From Tabrizicola sp. (GTDB lineage: Bacteria; Pseudomonadota; Alphaproteobacteria; Rhodobacterales; Rhodobacteraceae), in contig NZ_JAUCZH010000004.1 in the NCBI RefSeq assembly GCF_030373185.1, positions 186,001 through 250,000 on the forward strand: a DNA stretch of 64,000 nt, read 5' to 3'. The notes beneath the pieces were generated by a model. It was given only the letters and a program-made list of their open reading frames with translations. It did not search any database and was not told the origin of the DNA. Below are positions 16,810-25,532 of the stretch, piece by piece. Made by a program: the position numbers and the translations under genes. Positions within the stretch are counted from its first letter, which is position 1; each line of letters begins with the position of its first letter.

Positions 16810-17115
16810 TCAAGCACTCGGCAGATCGCGGTCAAGTGCTTCGAGGCTGCCCATGCGGGCCATGCCATCGGCACCGGCGGGCAGTTCCATGGTTGCACAG
16901 GTGCCTGCCGGAACCAGCGTCCACGCGTTGCCCTGATAATCGACCTTCGAGGTGCCAGCGCAGGTCGTGCCTTCGCCCGCAGCGCAGTCATTCTGACCAG
17001 CCAGCGAAACGCCGAAGCACTTTTCGTTTTCCTGCGCCGAAGCGGTGGTGGCGGCGCCGGAAAGAGCGGCCGCAAAGGCGCCGGCGATGACAAGCGATTT
17101 CGATTGATACGACAT
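16810..17115 (-). CDS. bufA1: Bufferin-type RiPP metallophore precursor (DUF2282, BufA1)
   Basis: A 101-residue secreted protein. The Sec signal ends TTASA before QENEKC. The mature part has four cysteines in the DUF2282 pattern: KCFGV (C33), DCAAG (C44), TCAGTS (C52) and the GTC near residue 72. DUF2282 proteins adjacent to DUF692 and DUF2063 genes are bufferins, ribosomal peptides described in Caulobacter as copper-binding, with cysteines modified before export. The start MSYQSKS at 17115 fits the signal peptide; the upstream in-frame ATG was rejected. It is the first gene of the operon. Confidence 0.9.
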   Translation of the reverse strand: MSYQSKSLVIAGAFAAALSGAATTASAQENEKCFGVSLAGQNDCAAGEGTTCAGTSKVDYQGNAWTLVPAGTCATMELPAGADGMARMGSLEALDRDLPSA

Positions 17116-17139
17116 GTTGGTTGCATCCCTTGAGTTGGT

Positions 17140-17158
17140 GGTCGCACCGTTTGCGACC
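17140..17158. promoter_or_regulatory. Inverted repeat upstream of the bufferin precursor gene
   Basis: GGTCGC-N7-GCGACC, centred about 34 bp upstream of the bufA1 start codon. It could be a regulator site for metal-responsive control or a hairpin in the 5' leader. No sigma-factor or regulator gene is adjacent, so the trans-acting partner is unknown. Confidence 0.4.
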
Positions 17159-17250
17159 CGGACAGGATTAGGCTGACACACCGCTCACAAGACACCCACG
17201 GACGCGTGATCCACGGATTCGTGAGGCGGATTGCCGCAGGGCAGAATCGG

Positions 17251-17277
17251 AAAAGCCCCGCCGACCGGCGAGGCTTT
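17251..17277 (-). terminator. Intrinsic terminator of thrS
   Basis: On the minus strand, GCCTCGCCGG-TCGGCGGGGC forms a near-perfect stem followed by TTTT, 24 bp past the thrS stop (17301). It separates thrS from the bufferin operon, which implies that bufA1 has its own promoter in 17116-17250. Confidence 0.85.
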
Positions 17278-17300
17278 ACGTTTTTTATCAGTATCTTGTA

Positions 17301-19247
17301 TCAATTCCCGGAGGGGGACAAAGCCTCAAACCCGAAGGTTGCAATCGCAGAATCGAGGCTGATCGTTTCAGTCCGCGTCTCGCCAAGGCGGCGAACTGAA
17401 ACAGTCCGCGCCTCGACTTCCTGCATCCCGATGGCCAGGATCACGGGAACCTTGCCGACCGAATGTTCGCGGACCTTGTAGTTGATCTTTTCGTTGCGCA
17501 CGTCCGCCTCGGCCCGGACGCCTGCCTTTTGCAGCGCGGCCACCACCTCATGCACGAAGGGGTCAGCGTCCGAGACGATGGACGCAACAACAACCTGCCG
17601 GGGTGCCAGCCAGAACGGCAATCTCCCGGCGTAGTTTTCCAAAAGGATGCCGATGAAGCGCTCGAACGACCCCAAGACGGCGCGGTGCAGCATGACGGGC
17701 CGATGCTTCATCCCGTCTTCGCCCACGTATTCGGCGTCCAGCCGCACCGGCAGGTTGAAGTCTGCCTGGAAGGTGCCGCACTGCCATTCGCGGCCAATGG
17801 CGTCGGTCAGTTTGAAATCCAGCTTGGGGCCATAGAACGCACCGTCGCCGGGGTTGATCGTATAGGGCAAGCCAAGCCCTTCGATGGCCTTTTGCAACGC
17901 GGTTTCAGCCTTGTCCCAAACCTCATCCGACCCCACGCGCACGTCGGGGCGGGTGGACAGCTTGATGTCGAATTTCTCAAACCCGAGGTCGCGGTAGACC
18001 GATGACAAAAGCGCGATGAAACCCGCGCATTCCGCCTCGATCTGGTCCTCGGTGCAGAAGATATGCGCGTCGTCCTGGGTAAAGCCGCGCACACGCATAA
18101 GCCCGTGCATGGAGCCAGAGCTTTCATAGCGGTGGCACGACCCGAATTCCGCCAGGCGCAAGGGCAGGTCACGGTAGGACTTCAGACCCTGGTTGAAGAT
18201 CTGCACATGGCAGGGGCAGTTCATCGGCTTCAGCGCGTTGATCCGCTTTTCCTTGGCGCCCTCCTCGTCCACCTCAACGATGAACATGTTCTCGCGGTAG
18301 GCTTCCCAGTGGCCGGATTTTTCCCACAGCACACGGTCCACGACCTGCGGTGTCCTGATTTCCTTGTAGCCCGCCTGCCGCAACCGCCCGCGCATGTAGT
18401 CTTCCAGCGTGCGGTAGATCATCCAGCCGTTCGGGTGCCAGAACACCATGCCGGGCGCTTCTTCCTGAATGTGGAACAGCTCCATTTCGCGGCCAAGTTT
18501 CCGGTGGTCGCGCTTGGCAGCCTCTTCCAGCATCGTCAGATGCGCTTTCAGGTCATCGCGGTTGCGGAACGCCACACCATAGATGCGCTGCAACATGGGC
18601 CGCGAGGCATCGCCCAGCCAATAGGCCCCTGCCACATGCGTCAGCTTGAAGGCATCGGCTGGCACTTGGCCCGTGTGTTGCAGGTGCGGCCCCCGGCACA
18701 GGTCTTGCCAGTCGCCGTGCCAATACATCCGCAGGTCTTCGCCTTCGGGGATGCGGTCGATCAGCTCCAGCTTGAAGGGTTCGTGCCGGCCCCGGTAGTA
18801 TTCCACCGCCCGCGCCCGTTCCCAGACCTCTGTCCGCACCGGGTCACGCGCGTTGATGATCTGCTTCATCTTCGCTTCGATCTGGCCAAGATCCTCGGGC
18901 GTGAAGGGTTCCTCACGGTCGAAATCGTAAAACCATCCGTAATCGCGCACCGGGCCGATGGTGACCTTCACATCCGGCCAGATTTCCTGAACCGCCCGGG
19001 CCATGATATGCGCAAGGTCGTGCCGGATCAGTTCCAGCGCCGGGGCTTCATCCTTCAGGGTGTTCAGGCTGATCTTGGCATCCGCATGGATCGGCCATGC
19101 CAGATCCCAGTGCTTGCCATCCACCTGCGCCGAAATCGACGCCTTGGCCAAGGACGGCGCGATGCTTGCGGCCACTTCGGCAGGGGTCACGCCCGCCGGG
19201 TAGCTGCGGATGTTGCCGTCGGGAAATGTCAGGGAAATCTGGCTCAT
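17301..19247 (-). CDS. thrS: Threonyl-tRNA synthetase
   Basis: A 648-residue class II synthetase. An N-terminal TGS domain (residues 1-65) is followed by the editing domain with the [11 protein letters not shown] and [15 protein letters not shown] segments, then the catalytic core: motif 2 region [21 protein letters not shown] and motif 3 [15 protein letters not shown]. The anticodon-binding domain completes the C-terminus ([15 protein letters not shown]). The start [10 protein letters not shown] at 19247 has GAGGAA upstream; the longer reading starting at 19277 has no support. Confidence 0.97.
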   Translation of the reverse strand: MSQISLTFPDGNIRSYPAGVTPAEVAASIAPSLAKASISAQVDGKHWDLAWPIHADAKISLNTLKDEAPALELIRHDLAHIMARAVQEIWPDVKVTIGPVRDYGWFYDFDREEPFTPEDLGQIEAKMKQIINARDPVRTEVWERARAVEYYRGRHEPFKLELIDRIPEGEDLRMYWHGDWQDLCRGPHLQHTGQVPADAFKLTHVAGAYWLGDASRPMLQRIYGVAFRNRDDLKAHLTMLEEAAKRDHRKLGREMELFHIQEEAPGMVFWHPNGWMIYRTLEDYMRGRLRQAGYKEIRTPQVVDRVLWEKSGHWEAYRENMFIVEVDEEGAKEKRINALKPMNCPCHVQIFNQGLKSYRDLPLRLAEFGSCHRYESSGSMHGLMRVRGFTQDDAHIFCTEDQIEAECAGFIALLSSVYRDLGFEKFDIKLSTRPDVRVGSDEVWDKAETALQKAIEGLGLPYTINPGDGAFYGPKLDFKLTDAIGREWQCGTFQADFNLPVRLDAEYVGEDGMKHRPVMLHRAVLGSFERFIGILLENYAGRLPFWLAPRQVVVASIVSDADPFVHEVVAALQKAGVRAEADVRNEKINYKVREHSVGKVPVILAIGMQEVEARTVSVRRLGETRTETISLDSAIATFGFEALSPSGN

Positions 19248-19425
19248 GTGCCTGTTCCTCGTCAGTTTGGCGCCCACGATGCGCCCGGTTGCGGGTTATG
19301 TCGGGCGCTGTCTTGCCCGCCGGGCCGGGTGAAGTCAAGCCAGCCGCCAGACGCCACCGGCAATTCTTCGCGCGTGGGTTGCGCGGGGCCTCACCCTTGC
19401 CGCATCTCACGATTATAGTGGGCGC

Positions 19426-20202
19426 ATGACAACCTACCTCACCACCCCGCAAGGTCGCCACATCGCCTATCACCGCACCGAAGGCCGTGGCCCGGGGGTG
19501 GTCTTTCTCGGCGGCTTCCGGTCCGACATGACCGGATCAAAGGCGCTGCATCTGCAAGACTGGGCCAAGGCCACCGGCCGGGCGTTCCTGCGGTTCGACT
19601 ATTCCGGCCATGGCGCCTCACGCGGGGCGTTTGTCGATGGCGCTATCGGTGACTGGCGCGGCGATGCCGTGGCGGTTATCGAAGGGTTGACCGATGGTCC
19701 GCAGGTTCTGGTCGGATCATCCATGGGGGGGTGGATCGGGCTGCTACTGGCGCGCGACATGGCCAGCCGGATCGCGGGCGTTGTCGGTATCGCCGCGGCC
19801 CCCGATTTCACCGAACGAATGTGGTCTGAGGATTTCTCCGCCGCCGACCGCGCCACACTTCTGGCACAGGGGGTCTTGTTGCGCCCCTCGGACTATTCCG
19901 ACGAGCCCTACCCGATCACCCGCCGGCTGATCGAGGATGGGCGACACAATCTGGTGCTGGACCAGCCATTGAGGCTGCCCTTTCCCGTGCGACTGCTGCA
20001 AGGCACGGCAGATACCGACGTGCCTCCGTCAGTTGCGCTGCGGCTTCTGGACCACATCGACAGCTCCGACTTGCGCCTGACGCTGGTCAAGGGTGCCGAC
20101 CACCGCTTTTCCTCCCCTGCCTGTCTCGATCTGATCACTGAAACGGTTGAACAGGTGATCGGCCTGCATGAAGCCGCTGCGGCGGAGGACGCTGCTGAAT
20201 AG
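19426..20202 (+). CDS. Alpha/beta hydrolase (ABHD10-like)
   Basis: A 258-residue alpha/beta hydrolase. The oxyanion segment is VFLGGFRSDMTGSKA, the nucleophile elbow is GSSMGGW, the acid is probably the aspartate in GTADTDVP, and the catalytic histidine is in KGADHRFSS. It resembles the ABHD10 acyl-thioesterase group seen in many alphaproteobacteria. There is no Shine-Dalgarno, but a TATAGT hexamer at 19414-19419 is placed so that transcription could start at the ATG, giving a leaderless message. The natural substrate is unknown. Confidence 0.85.
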   Translation: MTTYLTTPQGRHIAYHRTEGRGPGVVFLGGFRSDMTGSKALHLQDWAKATGRAFLRFDYSGHGASRGAFVDGAIGDWRGDAVAVIEGLTDGPQVLVGSSMGGWIGLLLARDMASRIAGVVGIAAAPDFTERMWSEDFSAADRATLLAQGVLLRPSDYSDEPYPITRRLIEDGRHNLVLDQPLRLPFPVRLLQGTADTDVPPSVALRLLDHIDSSDLRLTLVKGADHRFSSPACLDLITETVEQVIGLHEAAAAEDAAE

Positions 20203-20358
20203 CATCAATCAAACAATTACTGGACAACCAGCAGGACGTCGGCTCTTTGTCCGGTGGTTTATCCTCCTTTGAATCCATTATCTTATCGGCTATGGTGACG
20301 GGACAAGAGATACCGTCTATCATCCATTTTCCCGCAACTTCGCCAAAGGCTGCTTCGG

Positions 20359-21078
20359 ATGAACGAACCGGTTGTCCTGATCCCGGGCTTCATGGCGGAT
20401 GCCCGCGCCTTCATGCCTCAGATCGTGGGTCTGGGCCAGACGCGGCCGGTTATCCTGCTTGCCCCCAGCCTGTCCGACACCGTGGAAAAGGTGGCAATCG
20501 AGGCGGCCGCGGCCCTGCCTGCCCGCTTTGCCGTCATTGGCCACGGTCTTGGCGGAAACGTCGCCATCGAGCTTTTTCGCCGCAGGCCCGATGCCGTCAG
20601 CCGTATCGCCCTGATTGCCACAGATCCGCTCCCGGAACCGCCGCAGCTTGCCGCCGCGCAAGAGGCGCTGCTGGTTGCCGCCAAGACCGGACACATGGCC
20701 GATTGCATCGCCCAGATGCTGCCCGAGGCCGCACTTTTCGATGCGCCATGGCGCGGCGAGGTGCTGGCACTGGTGCAGGACATGGCGGCCACCCTTGGCC
20801 CCGATCAGTTCCAGCGTCAGATCCGCGCCCTTCAGCGCCGCCCCGACCAGCAAAAGACGTTGCGCAAGGCCAATGTCCCGGCGCTGATCCTGGCGGGCGA
20901 GGCGGATACCGTCGTCCCGCGCCGCCGGGCCGAGTTTCTCGCCGGAATGATGCCGCAGGGCTGCCTTGAGGTCATTCCCGAGGCAGGCCACCTGCCGCAG
21001 CTTGAACAACCCGAGACCGTGACCCGGGCGCTGGAGACGTTCCTTTCGGGTCGCCTTCCGACGCTGTTACTGTGCTGA
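20359..21078 (+). CDS. Alpha/beta hydrolase fold protein lacking the nucleophile serine
   Basis: A 239-residue alpha/beta hydrolase by fold: PVVLIPGFMADARAF at the start, LILAGEADTVVP with the acid and EAGHLPQLEQPE with the histidine. The nucleophile elbow reads GHGLGG where active enzymes have GHSLGG; the codon is GGT. No cysteine or serine replaces it at the same site. The protein is therefore probably not a conventional serine hydrolase. The rest of the gene is intact and uses normal codons, so it does not look like a decaying pseudogene. Its 3' end overlaps the convergent phaZ by 12 bp. Confidence 0.82.
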   Translation: MNEPVVLIPGFMADARAFMPQIVGLGQTRPVILLAPSLSDTVEKVAIEAAAALPARFAVIGHGLGGNVAIELFRRRPDAVSRIALIATDPLPEPPQLAAAQEALLVAAKTGHMADCIAQMLPEAALFDAPWRGEVLALVQDMAATLGPDQFQRQIRALQRRPDQQKTLRKANVPALILAGEADTVVPRRRAEFLAGMMPQGCLEVIPEAGHLPQLEQPETVTRALETFLSGRLPTLLLC

Positions 21079-22338
21079 TGCCAGCGCGATCTTTGCCTTG
21101 CGACCAGCGCCGGAATTCGCATCGATGAAATTCAGCACCAGCGGCCGGATGTTGAGACGCCAGCTTTTGCCCGCGAAGATGCCGTAATGGCCCGCGCCGG
21201 GTTCAAGGTGTTGGGCCTTCTTGTCATCCGCCAACCCGGTCAGCAGTTTCAGCGCCGCAACGCATTGCCCGGGGGCCGAGATGTCATCATTCGCACCTTC
21301 GACCGTCATGACGGCAACCTTGGTGATCGCCCCCATGTCCACCTTGCGACCGGCCACGACGAAATCATTCGTCGCAATCTCACGGTTCTTGAAGATGCGC
21401 TCGACGGTGGACAGGTAGAATTCCGCCGTCATGTCCATCACGGCAAGGTATTCGTCATAGAATCGGTTGTGGGCGTCATGATCCGAACCTTCCCCGCGCG
21501 AGACGCGGAGGATCTGATCGGAAAATGCCTTGCCGTGGCGTTCGGCGTTCATCGTGATGAAGCTTTGCAGCTGCAAGAGGCCCGGATAGACCAGCCGCCC
21601 CGCGCCCTTGTATTTGAAGCCGACCCGCTGGATTGCCAGATGTTCCAGCTGCCCCATGGTCACCCGGCGGCCAAAGTCCGTCACCTCGGTCGCGGCGGCG
21701 TCGGGATCAACCGGCCCACCGATCAACACCAGCGACCGGGGCTGCGCTTCGGGGTCTTCGGCGGCAAGGTAGGCGGTGGCGGCAAGGGCCAGCGGCACCG
21801 GCTGACAAACCGCGATGACATGGGTGTCAGGGCCAAGCGCCTTCATGAACTCGGCCAGATAAAGCGTGTAATCCTCGACGTCGAACTTGCCCGCGCTGAC
21901 CGGAATGTCACGCGCATTGTGCCAGTCCGTCACATAGACGTCGGCATTAGGCAGCAGGCTGGCAACCGTGGACCGCAGAAGCGTGGCGTAATGCCCCGAC
22001 ATCGGTGCCACCAGCAACACCTTGCGCGCCATCGGCGCCCGGCGGCGCACGAAGAATTGCACCAGATCACCGAACGGCTTTTCGACCACGGGCGTCACGT
22101 CGACCAGATGATCGGTGCCATCAGGACCGACGATCGACCGGATGCCCCAGTCAGGCTTCGCGATCATGCGGCCGAAAGTGCGTTCCGTCACCTCGCCCCA
22201 GGCGGCCATCAGCGGCAGCACCGGGTTCATCGACATGGCGAAGGCCGGGTAACTTGCGAAGGCGCGGGCCGAGGCACCCAACCACTCATTCGTGTTGCGC
22301 GCACTTTCCATCAGGTCGTAGGTGAACATATACTTCAT
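21067..22338 (-). CDS. phaZ: Intracellular poly(3-hydroxyalkanoate) depolymerase
   Basis: A 423-residue enzyme that mobilises stored PHA. It begins with the characteristic MKYMFTYDLMESARNTNEW. The probable nucleophile is C178 in HVIAVCQPV, as in Cupriavidus PhaZa1, where a cysteine replaces the usual serine; YVTDWHNARDIP lies in the middle and the histidine is in EPGAGHYGIF near the C-terminus. The start at 22338 was chosen because it matches the family N-terminus and the longer frame does not. It is divergent from phaC, the synthase, with 98 bp between. Confidence 0.93.
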   Translation of the reverse strand: MKYMFTYDLMESARNTNEWLGASARAFASYPAFAMSMNPVLPLMAAWGEVTERTFGRMIAKPDWGIRSIVGPDGTDHLVDVTPVVEKPFGDLVQFFVRRRAPMARKVLLVAPMSGHYATLLRSTVASLLPNADVYVTDWHNARDIPVSAGKFDVEDYTLYLAEFMKALGPDTHVIAVCQPVPLALAATAYLAAEDPEAQPRSLVLIGGPVDPDAAATEVTDFGRRVTMGQLEHLAIQRVGFKYKGAGRLVYPGLLQLQSFITMNAERHGKAFSDQILRVSRGEGSDHDAHNRFYDEYLAVMDMTAEFYLSTVERIFKNREIATNDFVVAGRKVDMGAITKVAVMTVEGANDDISAPGQCVAALKLLTGLADDKKAQHLEPGAGHYGIFAGKSWRLNIRPLVLNFIDANSGAGRKAKIALASAQ

Positions 22339-22436
22339 CGCATCTCCTTGCCCGCAGGGGGGCCGATGTGGCATGGCCGACCAGGGCGTGGCGACACGAT
22401 GCTGCACAGCGGCGAAGATAGGGGGGAAACGTCAGC

Positions 22437-24245
22437 ATGACAACAGAAGAGAATGCTCTTGGTCCAGAGGCCGAAGCACGGGCCGCACGGCTGAACGCCA
22501 ACCTTGCCAAGGTTGACGAGTTGTCAAAGCGCCTGACCGCCGCGCTGACCCATCGCCGCCAGACCGATCCCTCGCTGCACGGCCCCGCGCCAGACGTCTA
22601 CATGAAAGCCGCTGCCGCCTACCTGGCCGAGATGATGCAGAACCCCGCGAAGGTGGTGGAACATCAGATCAATTACTGGGGCAAGACGCTGAAACATTAC
22701 GTCGAAGCACAGCAAGTGCTGGCCAAGGGCGAATTGAAGGCCCCCCCGGACCCCGGCCCGAAGGACCGCCGCTTTTCAAACCCGCTTTGGGAAACGCACC
22801 CGTTCTTCAACTACCTCAAGCAGCAATACCAGTTGAACTCGGAAGCGATCACCACCGCTGTCGGCGACATGGAGGCGCTGCCGCCCGAAGACCGCCGCCG
22901 GGTGGAATATTTCACCCGGCAGATCGTCGACATGTTCAGCCCGACGAATTTTCTTGGCACCAATCCTGAAGCGCTTGAAAAGGCCGTGGCCACCGATGGC
23001 GAAAGTCTGGTGCAGGGGCTCGAGAACCTTGTCCGTGACATCGAGGGCAATCAGGGCGACCTGCTGGTCACCCTTGCTGACCGCGAGGCATTCAAGGTGG
23101 GCGAAAACCTCGCCACGACCCCCGGTGCCGTGGTCTACCGCAACAAGATGCTGGAACTGATCCAGTATGAGCCCACGACCGAAAAGGTCCACAAGACCCC
23201 TCTGCTGATTTTCCCGCCGTGGATCAACAAATTCTACATCATGGACCTCAAGCCGCAGAATTCGCTGATCAAGTGGATCGTGGATCAGGGCTTTACACTG
23301 TTCGTGGTCAGCTGGGTCAACCCCGACAGCAGCTATGCCGGCACCAGCATGGATGACTACATGCGTGACGGCTATCTGCGCGCCATGGCCGAGGTGCGTC
23401 GGATCACCGGCGAGAAAAAGATCAACGCCGTCGGCTATTGCATCGCCGGCACCACGCTTGGCCTGACACTGGCGCATCTGCAAAAGGCCGGGGATGAAAC
23501 CGTCAAGTCGGCCACCTTCTTCACCACCCTCGCCGATTTTTCCGATCCGGGCGAGGTGGGCGTCTTCCTGAATGACGATTTCGTCGACGGCATCGAACGC
23601 CAGACCGCGCAGGACGGTATCCTGTCGCGGACCTTCATGAGCCGGACCTTCAGTTTCCTGCGGTCAAACGACCTGATCTACAGCCCGGCGATCAAATCCT
23701 ACATGCTGGGCGAGGCACCGCCCGCCTTTGATCTGCTTTACTGGAACGGCGACGGCACCAACCTGCCCGCGAAAATGGCCGTGGAATACCTGCGCGGCCT
23801 GTGTCAGGGCGACGGCTTTGCCAAGGGCGAGTTTCCAGTCTTTGGCCGCCCTGTCAGCCTTGCAGACATCAAGCTGCCCCTTTGCGCCATCGCCTGTGAG
23901 ACTGACCACATCGCCCATTGGCGCGGCAGCTTCAACAGCATCAAGCAGATGGGATCGGCCGACAAGACCTTCATCCTGTCGCAGTCGGGCCATATCGCCG
24001 GGATCATCAATCCGCCATCCAAGGACAAATACGGCCACTACACCAATGATGGCCCGATAGCAGGCGACCCGGAGGACTGGCTGAAGGGGGCCACCTTCCA
24101 CAAGGGCAGCTGGTGGCCGCGCTGGCGCGACTGGCTGGCAGAACGTTCCGGGCCGATGATCAAGGCGCGGGTTCCGGTTGATTCGCTGGCAGCCGCACCG
24201 GGAACTTATGTGGTGGCCACCCCTGCCCCGATTGCAGGTCTCTGA
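22437..24245 (+). CDS. phaC: Class I poly(R)-hydroxyalkanoic acid synthase
   Basis: A 602-residue PHA synthase, normal for class I. It polymerises 3-hydroxyacyl-CoA on the granule surface. The lipase-like box is GYCIAGTTLG with the catalytic cysteine at residue 335. Other hallmarks are PPWINKFYIMDL, the WVNPD segment, and GHIAGIINPPSKDKYGHY, which carries the catalytic histidine. It is divergent from phaZ and followed by phaP and phaR, the complete granule locus. A degenerate CTGC-ACA-GCGG sits at 22402, but I do not count it as a firm PhaR site. Confidence 0.96.
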   Translation: MTTEENALGPEAEARAARLNANLAKVDELSKRLTAALTHRRQTDPSLHGPAPDVYMKAAAAYLAEMMQNPAKVVEHQINYWGKTLKHYVEAQQVLAKGELKAPPDPGPKDRRFSNPLWETHPFFNYLKQQYQLNSEAITTAVGDMEALPPEDRRRVEYFTRQIVDMFSPTNFLGTNPEALEKAVATDGESLVQGLENLVRDIEGNQGDLLVTLADREAFKVGENLATTPGAVVYRNKMLELIQYEPTTEKVHKTPLLIFPPWINKFYIMDLKPQNSLIKWIVDQGFTLFVVSWVNPDSSYAGTSMDDYMRDGYLRAMAEVRRITGEKKINAVGYCIAGTTLGLTLAHLQKAGDETVKSATFFTTLADFSDPGEVGVFLNDDFVDGIERQTAQDGILSRTFMSRTFSFLRSNDLIYSPAIKSYMLGEAPPAFDLLYWNGDGTNLPAKMAVEYLRGLCQGDGFAKGEFPVFGRPVSLADIKLPLCAIACETDHIAHWRGSFNSIKQMGSADKTFILSQSGHIAGIINPPSKDKYGHYTNDGPIAGDPEDWLKGATFHKGSWWPRWRDWLAERSGPMIKARVPVDSLAAAPGTYVVATPAPIAGL

Positions 24246-24294
24246 CATTTCAGCAGCATTCCAGAGGGTTGGCCTGTAGCAACCGCAGGCATTG

Positions 24295-24305
24295 CTGCAA
24301 TGCAG
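24295..24305. promoter_or_regulatory. PhaR binding site 1 (CTGC-AAT-GCAG)
   Basis: A perfect match to the CTGC-N3-GCAG consensus established for PhaR of Paracoccus denitrificans. It lies 19 bp upstream of the phaP -35 hexamer. The phaR gene is just downstream of phaP, which supports local control. Confidence 0.75.
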
Positions 24306-24313
24306 AAAAATAC

Positions 24314-24342
24314 TTGAAATGCTGCGGTGCAGCATCTATATT
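24314..24342 (+). promoter_or_regulatory. Promoter of the phasin gene
   Basis: TTGAAA at 24314-24319 and TATATT at 24337-24342 are separated by exactly 17 bp. The second PhaR box falls in the spacer, so PhaR binding would block RNA polymerase. The phaP ATG is at 24392. Confidence 0.75.
24322..24332. promoter_or_regulatory. PhaR binding site 2 (CTGC-GGT-GCAG)
   Basis: A second perfect CTGC-N3-GCAG box, 27 bp after the first and inside the -35/-10 spacer of the phaP promoter. Confidence 0.8.
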
Positions 24343-24391
24343 CCTTTCATCGGAAAGCGGGCGGGTGCTCGCACATAGCGGAGTATATCAG

Positions 24392-24841
24392 ATGACCAAG
24401 ACCCCCGATTTCGCCAAAGTCATGCAGGACATGATGGCTTCCCTGCCGGTTGACTCGTCAGCCATGCAGAACGCGTTCAAGACCCAGGCCGCCTTCGCCG
24501 AGAAATTCTCGAAAGTCGCCCTTGAGGCTGCTGAAAAGTCCACCGAGATCACCTCGAAGTGGGCCAAGGATTCGATCGCCAAGCTGACGGACGTCTCCAA
24601 AGCCAAGGCTGAGCCGACCGAATACACCAAGTCGGTGACCGATTTCGCTTCGGCCGCTGCCGAAATGGCTGCCGAAAACATGGCCGCCTTCGCTGAAGTC
24701 GCCAAGAAAGTGCAGATGGAAACCGTCGAGCTGATGCTGGCCGCTGGCAAGGACATGTCGGAAGACGCGACCGCCGCTGTCAAGAAAGCCACTGCCGAAG
24801 TGTCGTCGGTGGCCAAGAAAGCCGCTGCAGCTGCGAAGTAA
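24392..24841 (+). CDS. phaP: Phasin (PHA granule-coating protein)
   Basis: A 149-residue, alanine- and lysine-rich, almost wholly helical protein of the phasin family: FKTQAAFAEKFSKVALEAAEKS, then EITSKWAKDSIAKL and repeated AAEMAAENMAAFAEVAKK segments. The C-terminus is an AAxxKKAAAAAK tail. It coats PHA granules. The start MTKTPDF at 24392 has GGAG upstream; the longer frame starting at 24269 would include the promoter and was rejected. Expression is probably repressed by PhaR until granules titrate the repressor, based on the two sites upstream. Confidence 0.92.
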   Translation: MTKTPDFAKVMQDMMASLPVDSSAMQNAFKTQAAFAEKFSKVALEAAEKSTEITSKWAKDSIAKLTDVSKAKAEPTEYTKSVTDFASAAAEMAAENMAAFAEVAKKVQMETVELMLAAGKDMSEDATAAVKKATAEVSSVAKKAAAAAK

Positions 24842-24880
24842 TTTGCAGGCGTAACGAGTGTGCGCCCCTTGTGGGGTGTC

Positions 24881-24920
24881 GGGCGGGCCGGGTTTCACCC
24901 CGAGCCCGCCCTTTCTTTTT
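24881..24920 (+). terminator. Intrinsic terminator of phaP
   Basis: An eight-base GGGCGGGC/GCCCGCCC stem, extended inside the loop by CGGG/CCCG pairing, followed by TTTCTTTTT. It ends the strong phasin transcript before phaR. Confidence 0.92.
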
Positions 24921-24974
24921 GCATTTCCCTCCCGTAGGCTTCTCTGCACCTGCACAAAGTCCCCGGGGGGAATC

Positions 24975-25529
24975 ATGGCCGATACCGACAAGCCGCTTCT
25001 GATCAAGCGCTACGCCAGCCGCCGCCTCTACAATACCGAAACGTCAGATTATGTGACGTTGGAAGATATCGCGGGGTTCATCCGTCAGGGGCGCGAGGTG
25101 CAGATCGTAGATCTGAAATCGGGCGACGACCTTACCCGCCAGTATCTGTTGCAGATCGTCGCGGAACATGAATCCAAGGGCGAAAGCGTATTGCCAGTGG
25201 ATGTGCTGACCGACCTTGTCCGCAGCTACACCTCGGGCGTGCAATCGATAGTGCCGCAGTTCCTTGCCACATCCTTCGAAATGCTGCGCAACAGCCAGAC
25301 GAAGATGATGGAAAACCTGACCGCATTCCCCAACCCCATGGCCGCCGTTCCAGGGTTCGATGCGATGCGCAAGCAGCAGGAAGCCTTTCTAAAGTCGATG
25401 ATGGGCGGGATGCCCGGCTGGAACGCCTCTGGCCCAGCGCCCGAGGATGAAACGCCAGCCGCCCCCGACGACATAGCTGAAATCAAGAAGCAATTGGCTG
25501 AGTTGCAGAAGAAGCTGTCAAAGCTCTGA
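24975..25529 (+). CDS. phaR: PHA synthesis repressor PhaR
   Basis: A 184-residue DNA- and PHA-binding repressor. The N-terminal DNA-binding domain contains the near-invariant IKRYASRRLYNTETSDYVTLED and IRQGREVQIVDLKSGDDLTR; the central region (YTSGVQSIVPQFLATSFEML) binds granules; a short coiled coil ends the protein (IKKQLAELQKKLSKL). The start MADTDKP at 24975 follows GGGGGGAA. It is 133 bp from phaP behind a terminator, so it has its own promoter. Two PhaR boxes lie at the phaP promoter. Confidence 0.95.
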   Translation: MADTDKPLLIKRYASRRLYNTETSDYVTLEDIAGFIRQGREVQIVDLKSGDDLTRQYLLQIVAEHESKGESVLPVDVLTDLVRSYTSGVQSIVPQFLATSFEMLRNSQTKMMENLTAFPNPMAAVPGFDAMRKQQEAFLKSMMGGMPGWNASGPAPEDETPAAPDDIAEIKKQLAELQKKLSKL

Positions 25530-25532
25530 CCG

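Noticed and set aside
20247-20969. A 240-codon plus-strand frame overlapping the second alpha/beta hydrolase gene
   Set aside because: It is the same strand in another frame, arginine/proline-rich, and its neighbour frame has the full hydrolase fold.
22402-22412. CTGC-ACA-GCGG upstream of phaC as a third PhaR box
   Set aside because: It has one mismatch to CTGC-N3-GCAG, no promoter hexamers around it, and such a sequence is easily found by chance.
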